A stretch of 64,000 bases of DNA, from NCBI RefSeq assembly GCF_018614975.1, contig NZ_JAGGNR010000020.1, positions 1 to 64,000 of the forward strand. The letters run 5' to 3'. Shown here in pieces: positions 7,878 to 16,362 of the stretch (the stretch's first letter is position 1; each line of letters starts with the position of its first letter). Both the position numbers and the translations under genes were made by a program. A model generated the notes under the pieces. That model saw nothing but the letters and a program-made list of their open reading frames with translations. It did not search any database and was not told the origin of the DNA. The stretch is from Paenibacillus polymyxa. GTDB lineage: Bacteria; Bacillota; Bacilli; Paenibacillales; Paenibacillaceae.

Positions 7878-9236
7878 GTGAAATTATCCAAAAGAGTATT
7901 ACCAGCGGTAGCGCTGACTCTGGCTGTATCGGCTTCTTCTCTCTTGTCTGCCGGACAAGCAAGTGCCGTTCAAGCTGTAAGTGTGGAGAAAAAACAAATC
8001 AAGAACATCATCTTCCTCATTGGGGATGGCATGGGGACCTCTTATACTTCCGCCTACCGTTATATGAAAGATGATCCTTCGACGAAAGGCATGGACAAAA
8101 CCGTATTTGACCCTTATCTTGTTGGGGCACAAATGACCTATCCGGATGATGATAAACAAAATGTGACGGATTCCGCTTCCGCAGCAACAGCCATGTCGGC
8201 AGGTGTAAAAACCTACAATGCGGCCATTGCGGTTGACCCTGAGCAGAAGGAAGTCAAAACCGTACTTGAGCAGGCCAAAGAAAACGGCAAGTCCACCGGA
8301 CTCGTGGCTACATCGGAGATCACGCATGCCACACCAGCTGCATTTGGTGCCCATGATATCAGTCGAAAAAATATGGATGCTATTGCGGACGATTATTATG
8401 ATGAGTTGATTAATGGCAAGCATACGGTTGATGTACTTCTGGGTGGAGGGAAATCCAATTTTGTACGCGAGAGTCGTGACCTGACGAAGGAGTTTCAGAA
8501 GGCCGGATACAGCTATGTCACGGATCGTTCCTCTCTCCTTGCGGATAAGAATCAACAAGTTCTTGGACTGTTTGCGGACGGAGGTCTGGACAAGTTCGTT
8601 GATCGTAGTGCTGCAACTCCATCATTGGCTGAGATGACCAATACAGCGATTGATCGTCTCAGTTCGAATGACAAAGGATTCTTTCTAATGGTCGAAGGCA
8701 GTCAGATCGACTGGGCAGGACATGATAATGATATCGTTGGCGCGATGAGTGAAATGGAAGATTTCGCAGCAGCATTTCAGGCAGCTATTGATTTTGCCAA
8801 AAAAGATGGTGAAACACTTGTCGTAGCTACTGCCGACCACTCCACGGGCGGACTTACCCTTGGAAAAGACGGAGAATACAACTTCTTCGTAGATCCGATC
8901 AAAGCTGCACTGCGCACGCCTGACTTCATGGCAGCACAAATTGCAAAAGGTGCTTCGGTTGAAGAAACACTGAAAAGTTATCTGAAATTGGAGTTGAAGG
9001 CGGAAGAGATTCAATCGGTGAAAAATGCAGCCCAAAGTGCGGATGTAACAAAGATTGATAATGCCATTGAAGCGATTATGGATAACCGTTCATATACGGG
9101 CTGGACAACAGGTGGACATACAGGTGAAGATGTTCCGGTCTATGCCTACGGCCCGGCAAGTCATCGCTTCGCCGGTTTGATCGACAACACAGATAATGCC
9201 AAGATCATATTTGATATTCTCAGCAAGCACCAGTAA
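7878..9236 (+). CDS. phoA: Secreted alkaline phosphatase
   Basis: A 452-residue PhoA-type phosphomonoesterase. A Sec signal peptide covers about residues 1-30 (KLSKRV, a hydrophobic core, then GQASA). Metal and catalytic motifs are present: IFLIGDGMG (Asp50), VTDSASAATA with nucleophile Ser99, the metal-binding IDWAGHDND and TADHSTGGL blocks, and GWTTGGHTGEDVPVYAYG near the C-terminus. The enzyme frees phosphate from organic esters outside the cell. The GTG start at 7878 is chosen because AGGAGG lies 7 bp before it. It is monocistronic, with a strong terminator downstream. Phosphate-starvation control is usual for the family, but no clear PhoP box was seen. Confidence 0.93.
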   Translation: MKLSKRVLPAVALTLAVSASSLLSAGQASAVQAVSVEKKQIKNIIFLIGDGMGTSYTSAYRYMKDDPSTKGMDKTVFDPYLVGAQMTYPDDDKQNVTDSASAATAMSAGVKTYNAAIAVDPEQKEVKTVLEQAKENGKSTGLVATSEITHATPAAFGAHDISRKNMDAIADDYYDELINGKHTVDVLLGGGKSNFVRESRDLTKEFQKAGYSYVTDRSSLLADKNQQVLGLFADGGLDKFVDRSAATPSLAEMTNTAIDRLSSNDKGFFLMVEGSQIDWAGHDNDIVGAMSEMEDFAAAFQAAIDFAKKDGETLVVATADHSTGGLTLGKDGEYNFFVDPIKAALRTPDFMAAQIAKGASVEETLKSYLKLELKAEEIQSVKNAAQSADVTKIDNAIEAIMDNRSYTGWTTGGHTGEDVPVYAYGPASHRFAGLIDNTDNAKIIFDILSKHQ

Positions 9237-9274
9237 TTCGACAATAATTCAGTATTATAGGTATTAATAGAATG

Positions 9275-9314
9275 ATCCCTTCTCTTCTTTCATCCGAAGA
9301 GAAGGGATTTTTTT
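9275..9314 (+). terminator. Rho-independent terminator of the alkaline phosphatase gene
   Basis: A perfect 13-bp stem, ATCCCTTCTCTTC (9275-9287) with GAAGAGAAGGGAT (9296-9308), has an 8-nt loop and is followed by a T run. Confidence 0.95.
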
Positions 9315-9315
9315 C

Positions 9316-9930
9316 ATTTCTGAGGTTGTCACTAATCTGGACCGTTCACTTCCGATCTATTTGGAACAAACCGGATACAACGAATGGCAAGAAGAATTTG
9401 ATAGATCTGATGGCTATCATTGTTATCACTGGCTGCAAACGACAGGCGGTGAAGGGCAATTTGAATGTGCGGGAAACACGATGACACTTGGGCCAAATCA
9501 GGGAATTCTCTTGCCGCTGCATGTTCCGCACCGTTATTACACATCTTCACATCCCTGGTCTACCTGGTACATCACATTTAGTGGTAATTTAGCCCCTACG
9601 ATCATCTCTTCTCTGGGATTGGCCACATCAAAGGTCATTCGTTGGGAAGGTGATTCCAGGCTGTCGAGAATTCATAACACCACCAGCCGTTTGGCGAGGC
9701 AGCAGTCTGAATTCAGCGGAATGGACAGTTCTACGTTTGTTTATCGTTTTCCAATGGATCTGAAGCGTTACGGACAAGTGGACAACCAACGCTCTTACTC
9801 CCAACAATCCACCCGACTTGCACCCTATATTCGATTCATGGAGGAGCATTTTCAGGATGCCTCAATCGGCTTGGCTGATCTATCGGAATATGCAGGCTTG
9901 AGCTCGCAGCGGCTAAATTACTTGTTTCGT
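9316..9930 (+). pseudogene. AraC-family regulator remnant (no start codon, cut in the HTH)
   Basis: An open frame continues from about 9316 without an ATG. It reads ISEVVTNLDRSLPIYLEQTG and then YNEWQEEFDRSDGYHCYHW, the N-terminal cupin of an AraC regulator. It continues to the first half of the DNA-binding domain (SIGLADLSEYAGLSSQRLN, then LFRMT) at about 9925. The second HTH is missing: the frame passes into unrelated sequence with GH42 similarity in another frame. The alkaline phosphatase terminator ends at its 5' edge, so its promoter is also gone. It looks like a deletion fossil rather than a working gene. Confidence 0.75.
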
Positions 9931-10065
9931 ATGACCCGAGCTATTACAAGACTGACTATACCGGGCAGGTTTTGCAAGCATATAGCGCTCTGGAACAATC
10001 CAATCTGGATTGCAACATCGTCAATCTGCGCAGCCTTCATCAAAACTACAAGCTGATTTTAGTAA
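9930..10065 (+). pseudogene. Fragment of a GH42 beta-galactosidase
   Basis: In the frame starting at 9930 the translation YDPSYYKTDYTGQVLQAY, SALEQSNLDCNIVNLRSL, HQNYKLILV resembles the trimerisation region of GH42 beta-galactosidases, which typically reads QV..YYRALY..NI.VD followed by a (D/S)L..YKLVIAP element. Only about 45 residues remain. They are joined directly to the broken AraC regulator on the left. On the right the similarity stops at about 10065, and I recognise nothing in 10066-10274. AraC regulators often adjoin beta-galactosidase genes, so both scraps may come from one deleted locus. Confidence 0.5.
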
Positions 10066-10274
10066 AAGGCACCAAGCCAAGGTTGGCGATCCTTGTTGCA
10101 TCATTGTCGCTGACATTAATCGAAATGGCTTGGCAAAAGGATGGGGCATGTCATTTATTTTAATGGATGGAACATTCTTTGGACCTTTTTGTCATACCTC
10201 CTGCCCTTTGTTCTTGCTTATGGTTACAGTAAACTGTAGAGGTATACGAAGTGAAGTTTCACTGAATCCTGAGT

Positions 10275-11162
10275 TTAAATGCACTCTTCCAGCGTATCAG
10301 GTTCCACATGAACGTGAACGGTGTAAACGTCATGTTCCTCCATTAACTCGTTCTCCACGTCTGTACAGATATCGTGTGCTTGTTGAAGATCCAGCTCAGC
10401 ATCAACTGTTATGACAACATCCACTACAGCATTATTGCCATAATTGCGTGCTTTCACGTCTTTGACCGTCTCTACACCGTCTATTCCGGCAATCGTCTTT
10501 TTGTATTCCTGAATCAGTTCAACATCAAAACCGTCCGTCAGATGGTGTGTGGCTTCCTTGAAAATGTCCCAAGCGGTCTTGCAGATCAGGAAACCTACGA
10601 TGACAGCCGTTACAGGGTCCAGCCATGGGAGGCCGAACTGGGAACCCACGATCCCAATGACCGTACCAGTGCTCACCCAGGCATCGGAAATGTTATCACG
10701 AGCTGCAGCCATGACCGCCTGACTTTTAATACGTGTAGCAAGTCTTTTGTTATAGAGATAGACCAGATACATGACAACCGCGCAGAAAATGCCTGTGTAC
10801 GCAGCGATGATATCCGGAGATTCATGTGTACCCTGAAACACAGAACCAATAGCTTCAAACAGTACTTGTAAACCTACTGCCATCATAATAAAAGAAGCAA
10901 CAAGTGACGCAACGGTCTCTGCTCTCCAGTGACCATATGTATGATCTTTGTCGGCTGGGCGTTGGGCAAGCTTCAACCCGATCAGTACAGCTATTGAAGC
11001 CACAATATCAGTGGCATTGTTTAATCCATCCGCCTTGAGCGCTTCTGACCCGGCCATATTGCCAATGACCAGTTTTAATACGGTCAAACATATGTAGGCG
11101 ATAATGCTGATGATGGCTCCGCGCTCTCCCAGCTTTAGATTATCGTATTTGAGTTGATCCAC
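10275..11162 (-). CDS. Cation diffusion facilitator (CDF) metal exporter
   Basis: A 295-residue membrane transporter exporting divalent metal by proton antiport. Six helices are expected in the first 200 residues. The metal-site motif in TM2 is GSEALKADGLNNATDI, and TM5 carries ARDNISDAWVSTG. The C-terminal ferredoxin-like cytoplasmic domain covers about 210-295 and ends in His-rich HDVYTVHVHVEPDTLEECI. The HxxxD/DxxxD pattern fits Mn/Fe/Zn-type CDFs (YdfM/FieF group), but the ion cannot be fixed. I choose the GTG at 11162 because AGGAGG (11170-11175) lies 7 bp upstream. A longer frame to 11276 has no ribosome site and lacks family similarity. Confidence 0.88.
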   Translation of the reverse strand: MDQLKYDNLKLGERGAIISIIAYICLTVLKLVIGNMAGSEALKADGLNNATDIVASIAVLIGLKLAQRPADKDHTYGHWRAETVASLVASFIMMAVGLQVLFEAIGSVFQGTHESPDIIAAYTGIFCAVVMYLVYLYNKRLATRIKSQAVMAAARDNISDAWVSTGTVIGIVGSQFGLPWLDPVTAVIVGFLICKTAWDIFKEATHHLTDGFDVELIQEYKKTIAGIDGVETVKDVKARNYGNNAVVDVVITVDAELDLQQAHDICTDVENELMEEHDVYTVHVHVEPDTLEECI

Positions 11163-11177
11163 ATGATATCCTCCTGC

Positions 11178-11220
11178 AATCTTCAATTCTAGCACGTGTA
11201 TGATGGTATCATTGAAGATT
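11178..11220 (-). promoter_or_regulatory. Inverted repeat adjoining the CDF ribosome site
   Basis: AATCTTCAAT (11178-11187) and ATTGAAGATT (11211-11220) form a perfect 10-bp dyad with a 23-nt spacer, ending 2 bp before AGGAGG. A smaller dyad, ATGAT-ACC-ATCAT, is nested in the spacer. It could be a repressor operator or an RNA hairpin controlling translation. Confidence 0.5.
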
Positions 11221-11292
11221 TGTGTGGGTCTAGAGAAACGTTTTGAGTGTGACGAAACATAATCTGTAAGCGGCAATTTTTTTACGAGAATC

Positions 11293-11316
11293 CAAAAAAG
11301 TTGGATTTGTCCAACT
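11293..11316 (-). terminator. Terminator-like hairpin
   Basis: On the minus strand AGTTGGA-CAAA-TCCAACT is followed by TTTTTTGG. It is either a second terminator of the giant gene or an attenuator in the leader of the CDF gene, 130 bp further on. Confidence 0.75.
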
Positions 11317-11393
11317 CAAGTGATTAAAGGATGGTAAGAGGAAGGTGGGCGACTGCATTACCTTGTAACCACACTTTCTTGCACCTAGACAGA

Positions 11394-11430
11394 AAGAGCC
11401 AAATGGATCGTTTTGATCCACTCGGCTCTT
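11394..11430 (-). terminator. Probable terminator after the 1535-residue protein gene
   Basis: The arms AAGAGCC (11394-11400) and GGCTCTT (11424-11430) enclose a second pairing, TGGATC/GATCCA. The minus-strand continuation is TTTCTGTCT, a weak T run. It lies 62 bp past the stop codon. Confidence 0.65.
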
Positions 11431-11491
11431 AGCGTTATTTCTCAATAATTTGTATAACATCACTTACCGTTGTACCACTTCCATTCATAAT

Positions 11492-14400
11492 TCACTGCTC
11501 TTGTTCAGAAAGTGTCGGTTCAACTGGCGCCTCATTGGCAAGTAGCTCCGAATCATCGGAATGCCGTTCGAACATAACCGCGTCAACCCTCGTATAGATC
11601 ATATCCGCAGGAAGTGTTGGCGGGTCTACCGTTGTAGGCGTAACCCTGGTTAACCGGACATACTCGCTGCCGTCACCCGTAAAGTCGAACGTTCCCAGGT
11701 TAACCCAACCCGATGATCCGACCGTTGCATCGATATAGGTGACCTCGGTACCCGTTTTATGCTTCACTTCCACTTTGACATGGTTATCGTTGGCCGTCGT
11801 ATGGACGAGTTTATAGATCGAGACCGTATATTTCCCTTCTGGAAACTCGCCTTTCCACGTCGCTGATGAGCCTTGAACGGTTGAATAGCGGGATTTAACC
11901 CCGATTTTGTATCCAGCTAAATTGCTTTGGCTCCACGACCCTTCTGTCGTGTATAACCCCGTTGTATCTGTACTGTCGACGATAACCGTTAGATCCTTAA
12001 TCGTAATGGTCAATGGCGGCGTTGTTAAGTTCACTCCGTCAATCGTGACAGTAGCCCATACCTCAATATGATCCGTGTCCCCATCGAGATTAAGAAGGGT
12101 CAACAACCCATTGCTATCCACTTCGGCCAGATCCGTACGATCAACGAAATACTGCACATTGGCCTGTGTTAGATCACCGATCAAACCGTTATCTAAATAG
12201 CCGGTTACGCTTAGTTGTGCGGTTTGAGTCATCTGCAGCTCGCTGCGATCGGACATGATCACAGCAGACTCCAATTGCGGTACCCTGTTTGGGTCCACCC
12301 ACATGATCGCATCGGCAACGACTCTGGACTTGTTGGCCTTATTGGTTAATTCCACGTACCCGCTATCGCCTGCAGCAAAAGGATAATCCCCCAGGTGCAC
12401 CCAAGTACCATTCGCTGTTGTCTCATCAACAGTAATTGTCTCGGAGCCTCCACTATAATAAACGGTAAATGAGGCATTTGTTGCCCAATTTTCACTCGCA
12501 GCCGTGATTTGCGGAATCTTGTAATACACACTGTAAGTGACACTTTCCGGCAGCTCAGGCCGCCATCTCATTTTGCTTGTCGCTGTGCCAGCCGTAGATT
12601 TGGCATACACATAGTTATCATAATAATAATCGTTAGCCGTCGTATCCCTTATCCAGACGCCTTCTGTCTCCGCCTCCGTATTATCCACTATGATAGAGGA
12701 ACTATCCTGCCCATCGGGTTGGACTGGCGTTTCCGATACCTGATCCGGCAGATAAAGTGTCCGCTTACGTGTCTGTTTCCCCTCCGATTCCACGTAATAC
12801 GTAAAGGTTTGGGATATATCATTCACCCGTATCGACCATTCCATCGGATAGATCGTATCTGGGATGGTCGTATACGTGGCCCCGCCATCCAGGGAATAAT
12901 GAATTGTCGCTGGTTTCGTTGTTTTGGCCTGCACATAAGCATCATAAACCGTTTCGTCGGGCTTAACGATCAGCATGCCTTTAACCGCATCAATTGGACT
13001 GTGTGTATCAAAGAAATAACTTGCATCCGATGGTTCAGCCGTTCTAACCTGATGCAATGGTACATCAATATCGAGTCCCTCTACAATGATCGCGGTGATT
13101 CCCTTGCTTGAAACCGTAGCTTGAATGATTCCACCACGCATAACCGTTTGCTCTGGTGTGCCATTGTCGCGGATGATCGTTACGGTGTAATCTTGTGCCG
13201 GGTTGAATCCAATGATATGTTCATTTAATTCAATTGGAGTCTGAACTTCTTCTGAAGATGCGTTGCTTAACCCGATGTAGAATTTATCTCCGCTCTCTCC
13301 TGTTATCCAGTTCAATTGAGGATCGTTAGTCTGGATGATCCCCTTGGGCATCCAAAGCCAAACGTCGGAGTTACCATAAAATTGACCTGGTTTATTCCCA
13401 TAGAGGTGATATTTAAACCATAAAAAATTCGTTTCAAAAACGGAAGGAAACGTAATACTCCCGTTTGATTTTAATGATTGTTCGCTAATCAAATAATCCA
13501 TCGTTTGTCCAAGCTGCCCCGGGATATGGTGATAATAAATGGATGTAGCCCCGCTTGGGCCTTCCAGTGGAAAATCCGGTTCAAGCTGGCTAACGGCGAA
13601 GCCCTTATAGTAATAACCTGGATAACTGGAATATCGTCCAATAACCGCATTATGAGCAATATCCTGCAGCAGTTTATCCCCTGTATAGAGCGACAATCTT
13701 AGCATGAACGGAGCTTCCTGAGCATTCATCCGATAATAGCCAGTGGTACTTCCTGCTTCAAACGTCAATCCGCTCGGTGAAACAAGCCAACGCTCCGCTT
13801 GAACCCCTCCGGCTATATCTTCGGGAAGCTTGAGTCTAGGATATTGAAATTTACCACTTTCCGGCCAATGGAACGACTCCGCATAATTATACGTCTCAGG
13901 CTGCGGAATCGTAACGTTACCTTCAGGAACCGGGCGAGCAACAAACATGGTTGCATAGCGTTTGGCTTCCTTATAGGCGGCATCCAAATATTTGGGATCC
14001 TGAGTTTCCTCATATAGCTCCAAGATCTCCATCCACAGCTTGCTGTAATAATAAATGAACTCATTTTTACTCACATCGACGGATGCAGGTGTATCGATAT
14101 GTTGCGTGATATAACTGTCGGCTGCATCCTTCGCAGCTTGCAAATACTGCGCATCTCCCGTCATCCGATACATCATCAGGGGCTGAATGACAGGCCCCCG
14201 GTCTTTCTGAGCCGGGTCACGCACGAGGTATTCTTCCTGTGCGAGTGCCCCAATTCCTGCCGAAGTGCCCATCATCTGATTGACAGCGGCTACGCTTGAA
14301 ACATCGAACGGCAGAGTAGCCATTTTCCATAAGGAAGGCACACCGTATACTTTCTTCTGCGTTGGCGACCAACCGATACCGTTTCGCGATACGCCATACT

Positions 14401-16099
14401 GGACGGACGGCAGTGCTCTCGTATCGTATAGCTGGTCATCCCCAGTTAAATAATAAGCTCCCAAAAGAACTGCATTCGAGCTTGTTCGAACGCTATCCTC
14501 GTTTTCGATATCAATAAAACCCTTGGCCCGACTCCACCACCCGCTGGGTGACGGAACATAATTAACAGAGTCGTCTCCTTGAGGCTCAATCTTAAGTAAA
14601 TCAATCATATTAAACATCGCGTCAGTGAGCGACTGATCTGAAACATTTTCCCGGTATGCTGAATAACCGTACTCATTGCGAAGAATATCCGCGTAAGACT
14701 CATACAGATTGCTTTTTTGAGCGGTTAGCCCCATATGAAATTGATAAGTGCTTTCTGCGGTCATTTGCGAATAAGTCCCTAATTGAGGCGCATACAGGAT
14801 GGGCTGCACGCTACCTTCGTTGTTGACAAGGCTCATGCCCAGCCGTTGTTTTGTAACGCCTCCCGTCGGTTCAAATTCAACCGGAAGCTCTGCCGAAGGT
14901 ACAAATATGCCATACGTCAATGGATTTCCCGTACCATCATTCTTCTCAACCAGGCTCATCGGAGCGCTCAGCTCTCTTAAGCTTGTTGATTCTGCTGTAC
15001 CTACCATTTTGGCATGTGATCTGAATCCATTTAACACCTCATTAATGCCCGAGACTGCCTCTGTTGTGAAGGACTGATATCCAATCACATAATTGCCGTT
15101 GCGGCGAGGCGTAAAGGCAAAAGAAACATCTGGTTTATCCCCTGCCATGGACCAGTTCACTTCAAAATCGTAATCACTGCCATGCGTAGAGTCGGTTAAT
15201 ACTGCCGTCTGGCTGTCAGGAAAATTGACCCCATCGAATGTAATCCAGCGTTTGTTCATCGTATCGTAGTAATTGGTTCGGCTGCCCGCATTTCCATCTA
15301 ATAAAACCCATTGCTCCTCAAGTCTTTCCGATTCATTATTGATTGGAACCCAGTTCCCCGTCTCTGTGTTTTTGTAAAACATGTCACGCACGATGGATTT
15401 GCCTCCATCCCATGCTGCCTCATAGAAGGTTGCCTTATAGTTATCATTTTCAATGCTGCCTTTTTCGGTGTAACTGAGATTCGCTAAAGTACGGCTCCGC
15501 AGCGGGGGCAAAGGTGGTGCTTGTTGACGGATATTCCCCTCGAACTTGACTGCATCAGCCCGCGTAATAATTGTACCCGTAGAAGGCTGCGTTCGAGTCA
15601 GCCTGACAAATTCGCTATCATCACCACTAAACTCATACTCCCCCAGATCCACCCATCCAACCGATGGACCTGACGAAGGTCTAAGATCCATAAACTTAAC
15701 ATCCGTAATCCCGTTATGAACAATCTCAATTTTCACATTACTATCTGCTTTATCCGCCCAATCCAGCTTATAGAACGATATTCTCGCCGTCCCTGCTTCC
15801 AAGCGTGGATTCCATGTAATGCTTCGACCTACGGCATCCGTATATTTGGAACTGGAATTATTATACCCTTTCACTCCCGTACTTGTGGTCCAATAAGGAG
15901 CAGAGAACCCGTTATTCGCGTTACCCGCATCAGGCGTCACAACATCATTAATCTTGATGCTCCCGTCATCGATGATAATCGTCTGATAAGGTAAGGTCTC
16001 CGCATAAGCGGCCCTTATTCCGATCAGGCTGGAAGGAACTACGATCATCAACATGAAAACGATGAAGAAAAACAACTTCCTTTTGACCATACAATTCAC
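11492..16099 (-). CDS. Giant secreted protein with three golvesin-like domains, putative glycan-active enzyme
   Basis: A 1535-residue exported protein; the signal peptide ends near residue 32 (GIRAAYAET). Three related beta-domains of golvesin C-terminal type lie at about 38-190, 1133-1268 and 1371-1509; each starts with IIxD/IVD and ends in RADAV/VADAI/RVDAV plus an aromatic or Met. An Ig-like segment sits at about 1270-1365. The centre (about 205-1040) has no motif I can name. Its repeated helices (TGDAQYLQAAKDAADSY, EETQDPKYLDAAYKEAKRY) suggest an alpha/alpha-toroid fold as in many lyases and glycosidases. Golvesin-like domains are known at the ends of xanthan lyase-type proteins. It shares a regulatory element with the importer genes upstream. 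The start is GTG (AAGGAG 5 bp before), or the ATG three codons later. Catalysis is inferred. Confidence 0.75.
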   Translation of the reverse strand: MNCMVKRKLFFFIVFMLMIVVPSSLIGIRAAYAETLPYQTIIIDDGSIKINDVVTPDAGNANNGFSAPYWTTSTGVKGYNNSSSKYTDAVGRSITWNPRLEAGTARISFYKLDWADKADSNVKIEIVHNGITDVKFMDLRPSSGPSVGWVDLGEYEFSGDDSEFVRLTRTQPSTGTIITRADAVKFEGNIRQQAPPLPPLRSRTLANLSYTEKGSIENDNYKATFYEAAWDGGKSIVRDMFYKNTETGNWVPINNESERLEEQWVLLDGNAGSRTNYYDTMNKRWITFDGVNFPDSQTAVLTDSTHGSDYDFEVNWSMAGDKPDVSFAFTPRRNGNYVIGYQSFTTEAVSGINEVLNGFRSHAKMVGTAESTSLRELSAPMSLVEKNDGTGNPLTYGIFVPSAELPVEFEPTGGVTKQRLGMSLVNNEGSVQPILYAPQLGTYSQMTAESTYQFHMGLTAQKSNLYESYADILRNEYGYSAYRENVSDQSLTDAMFNMIDLLKIEPQGDDSVNYVPSPSGWWSRAKGFIDIENEDSVRTSSNAVLLGAYYLTGDDQLYDTRALPSVQYGVSRNGIGWSPTQKKVYGVPSLWKMATLPFDVSSVAAVNQMMGTSAGIGALAQEEYLVRDPAQKDRGPVIQPLMMYRMTGDAQYLQAAKDAADSYITQHIDTPASVDVSKNEFIYYYSKLWMEILELYEETQDPKYLDAAYKEAKRYATMFVARPVPEGNVTIPQPETYNYAESFHWPESGKFQYPRLKLPEDIAGGVQAERWLVSPSGLTFEAGSTTGYYRMNAQEAPFMLRLSLYTGDKLLQDIAHNAVIGRYSSYPGYYYKGFAVSQLEPDFPLEGPSGATSIYYHHIPGQLGQTMDYLISEQSLKSNGSITFPSVFETNFLWFKYHLYGNKPGQFYGNSDVWLWMPKGIIQTNDPQLNWITGESGDKFYIGLSNASSEEVQTPIELNEHIIGFNPAQDYTVTIIRDNGTPEQTVMRGGIIQATVSSKGITAIIVEGLDIDVPLHQVRTAEPSDASYFFDTHSPIDAVKGMLIVKPDETVYDAYVQAKTTKPATIHYSLDGGATYTTIPDTIYPMEWSIRVNDISQTFTYYVESEGKQTRKRTLYLPDQVSETPVQPDGQDSSSIIVDNTEAETEGVWIRDTTANDYYYDNYVYAKSTAGTATSKMRWRPELPESVTYSVYYKIPQITAASENWATNASFTVYYSGGSETITVDETTANGTWVHLGDYPFAAGDSGYVELTNKANKSRVVADAIMWVDPNRVPQLESAVIMSDRSELQMTQTAQLSVTGYLDNGLIGDLTQANVQYFVDRTDLAEVDSNGLLTLLNLDGDTDHIEVWATVTIDGVNLTTPPLTITIKDLTVIVDSTDTTGLYTTEGSWSQSNLAGYKIGVKSRYSTVQGSSATWKGEFPEGKYTVSIYKLVHTTANDNHVKVEVKHKTGTEVTYIDATVGSSGWVNLGTFDFTGDGSEYVRLTRVTPTTVDPPTLPADMIYTRVDAVMFERHSDDSELLANEAPVEPTLSEQEQ

Positions 16100-16114
16100 A
16101 ACCTCTCCTTATAA

Positions 16115-16128
16115 TGATAGCGCTTCCA
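16115..16128. promoter_or_regulatory. cre site upstream of the giant secreted protein gene
   Basis: TGATAGCGCTTCCA matches 13 of 14 positions of the CcpA consensus TGWAARCGYTWNCW. It lies between the promoter and the start codon, where a bound CcpA would act as a roadblock. Confidence 0.65.
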
Positions 16129-16249
16129 AAAATGAGTTACCTTTTGCTCAAATGATCGTAAAAAAGCACTTAACCTTCCCCTTCTGCCTAATCCCGTTCT
16201 GTCGTTTTTATCTTAGCATGTTAGATCACAGTGAAATTTCTTTCATTTT

Positions 16250-16273
16250 AAGAATTTCTTATACGATTTTAAG
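16250..16273. promoter_or_regulatory. 24-bp shared promoter element, copy 1
   Basis: The plus strand reads AAGAATTTCTTATA, then C, then GATTTTAAG. A copy differing in one base lies at 26914-26937, before the importer operon. Here the element ends 34 bp from a minus-strand TAAGAT -10 box (16210-16215). It is the likely binding site of the AraC-type response regulator encoded at 19917-21527. Confidence 0.65.
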
Positions 16274-16285
16274 TAAATAAAAGAA

Positions 16286-16333
16286 ACCTACATCCTAATT
16301 GATTGCTCCGTTGCAGTCAGATAGAATGTAGGT
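16286..16333 (-). terminator. Terminator after the SGNH hydrolase gene
   Basis: On the minus strand ACCTACAT (16326-16333) pairs with ATGTAGGT (16286-16293) across a long loop and is followed by TTTCTTTTATTT. It separates the SGNH transcript from the promoter of the giant gene. Confidence 0.65.
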
Positions 16334-16362
16334 CTCCCAAGTGTTCCAGGAGGACTAATTAA

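Larger units (their letters stand above)
11163..11491. other. Intergenic leader region before the CDF gene
   Basis: A 329-bp stretch without a supported gene. From right to left it holds the hairpin at 11394-11430, the terminator-like hairpin at 11293-11316, and the inverted repeat at 11178-11220 next to the CDF ribosome site. A 77-codon minus-strand frame (11230-11463) spans both hairpins and is not credible as a gene. Confidence 0.6.

Noticed and set aside
11230-11463. A 77-codon minus-strand frame between the CDF and giant genes
   Set aside because: It runs through two terminator-like hairpins, lacks a ribosome site and resembles no family.
12509-13111. A 200-codon plus-strand frame opposite the giant secreted protein
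   Set aside because: It is antisense to a well-supported gene, has low-complexity Arg/Ile-rich translation and no ribosome site. Similar antisense frames (10374-10871, 20247-20747, 23915-24502, 54243-54659) were dismissed for the same reasons.
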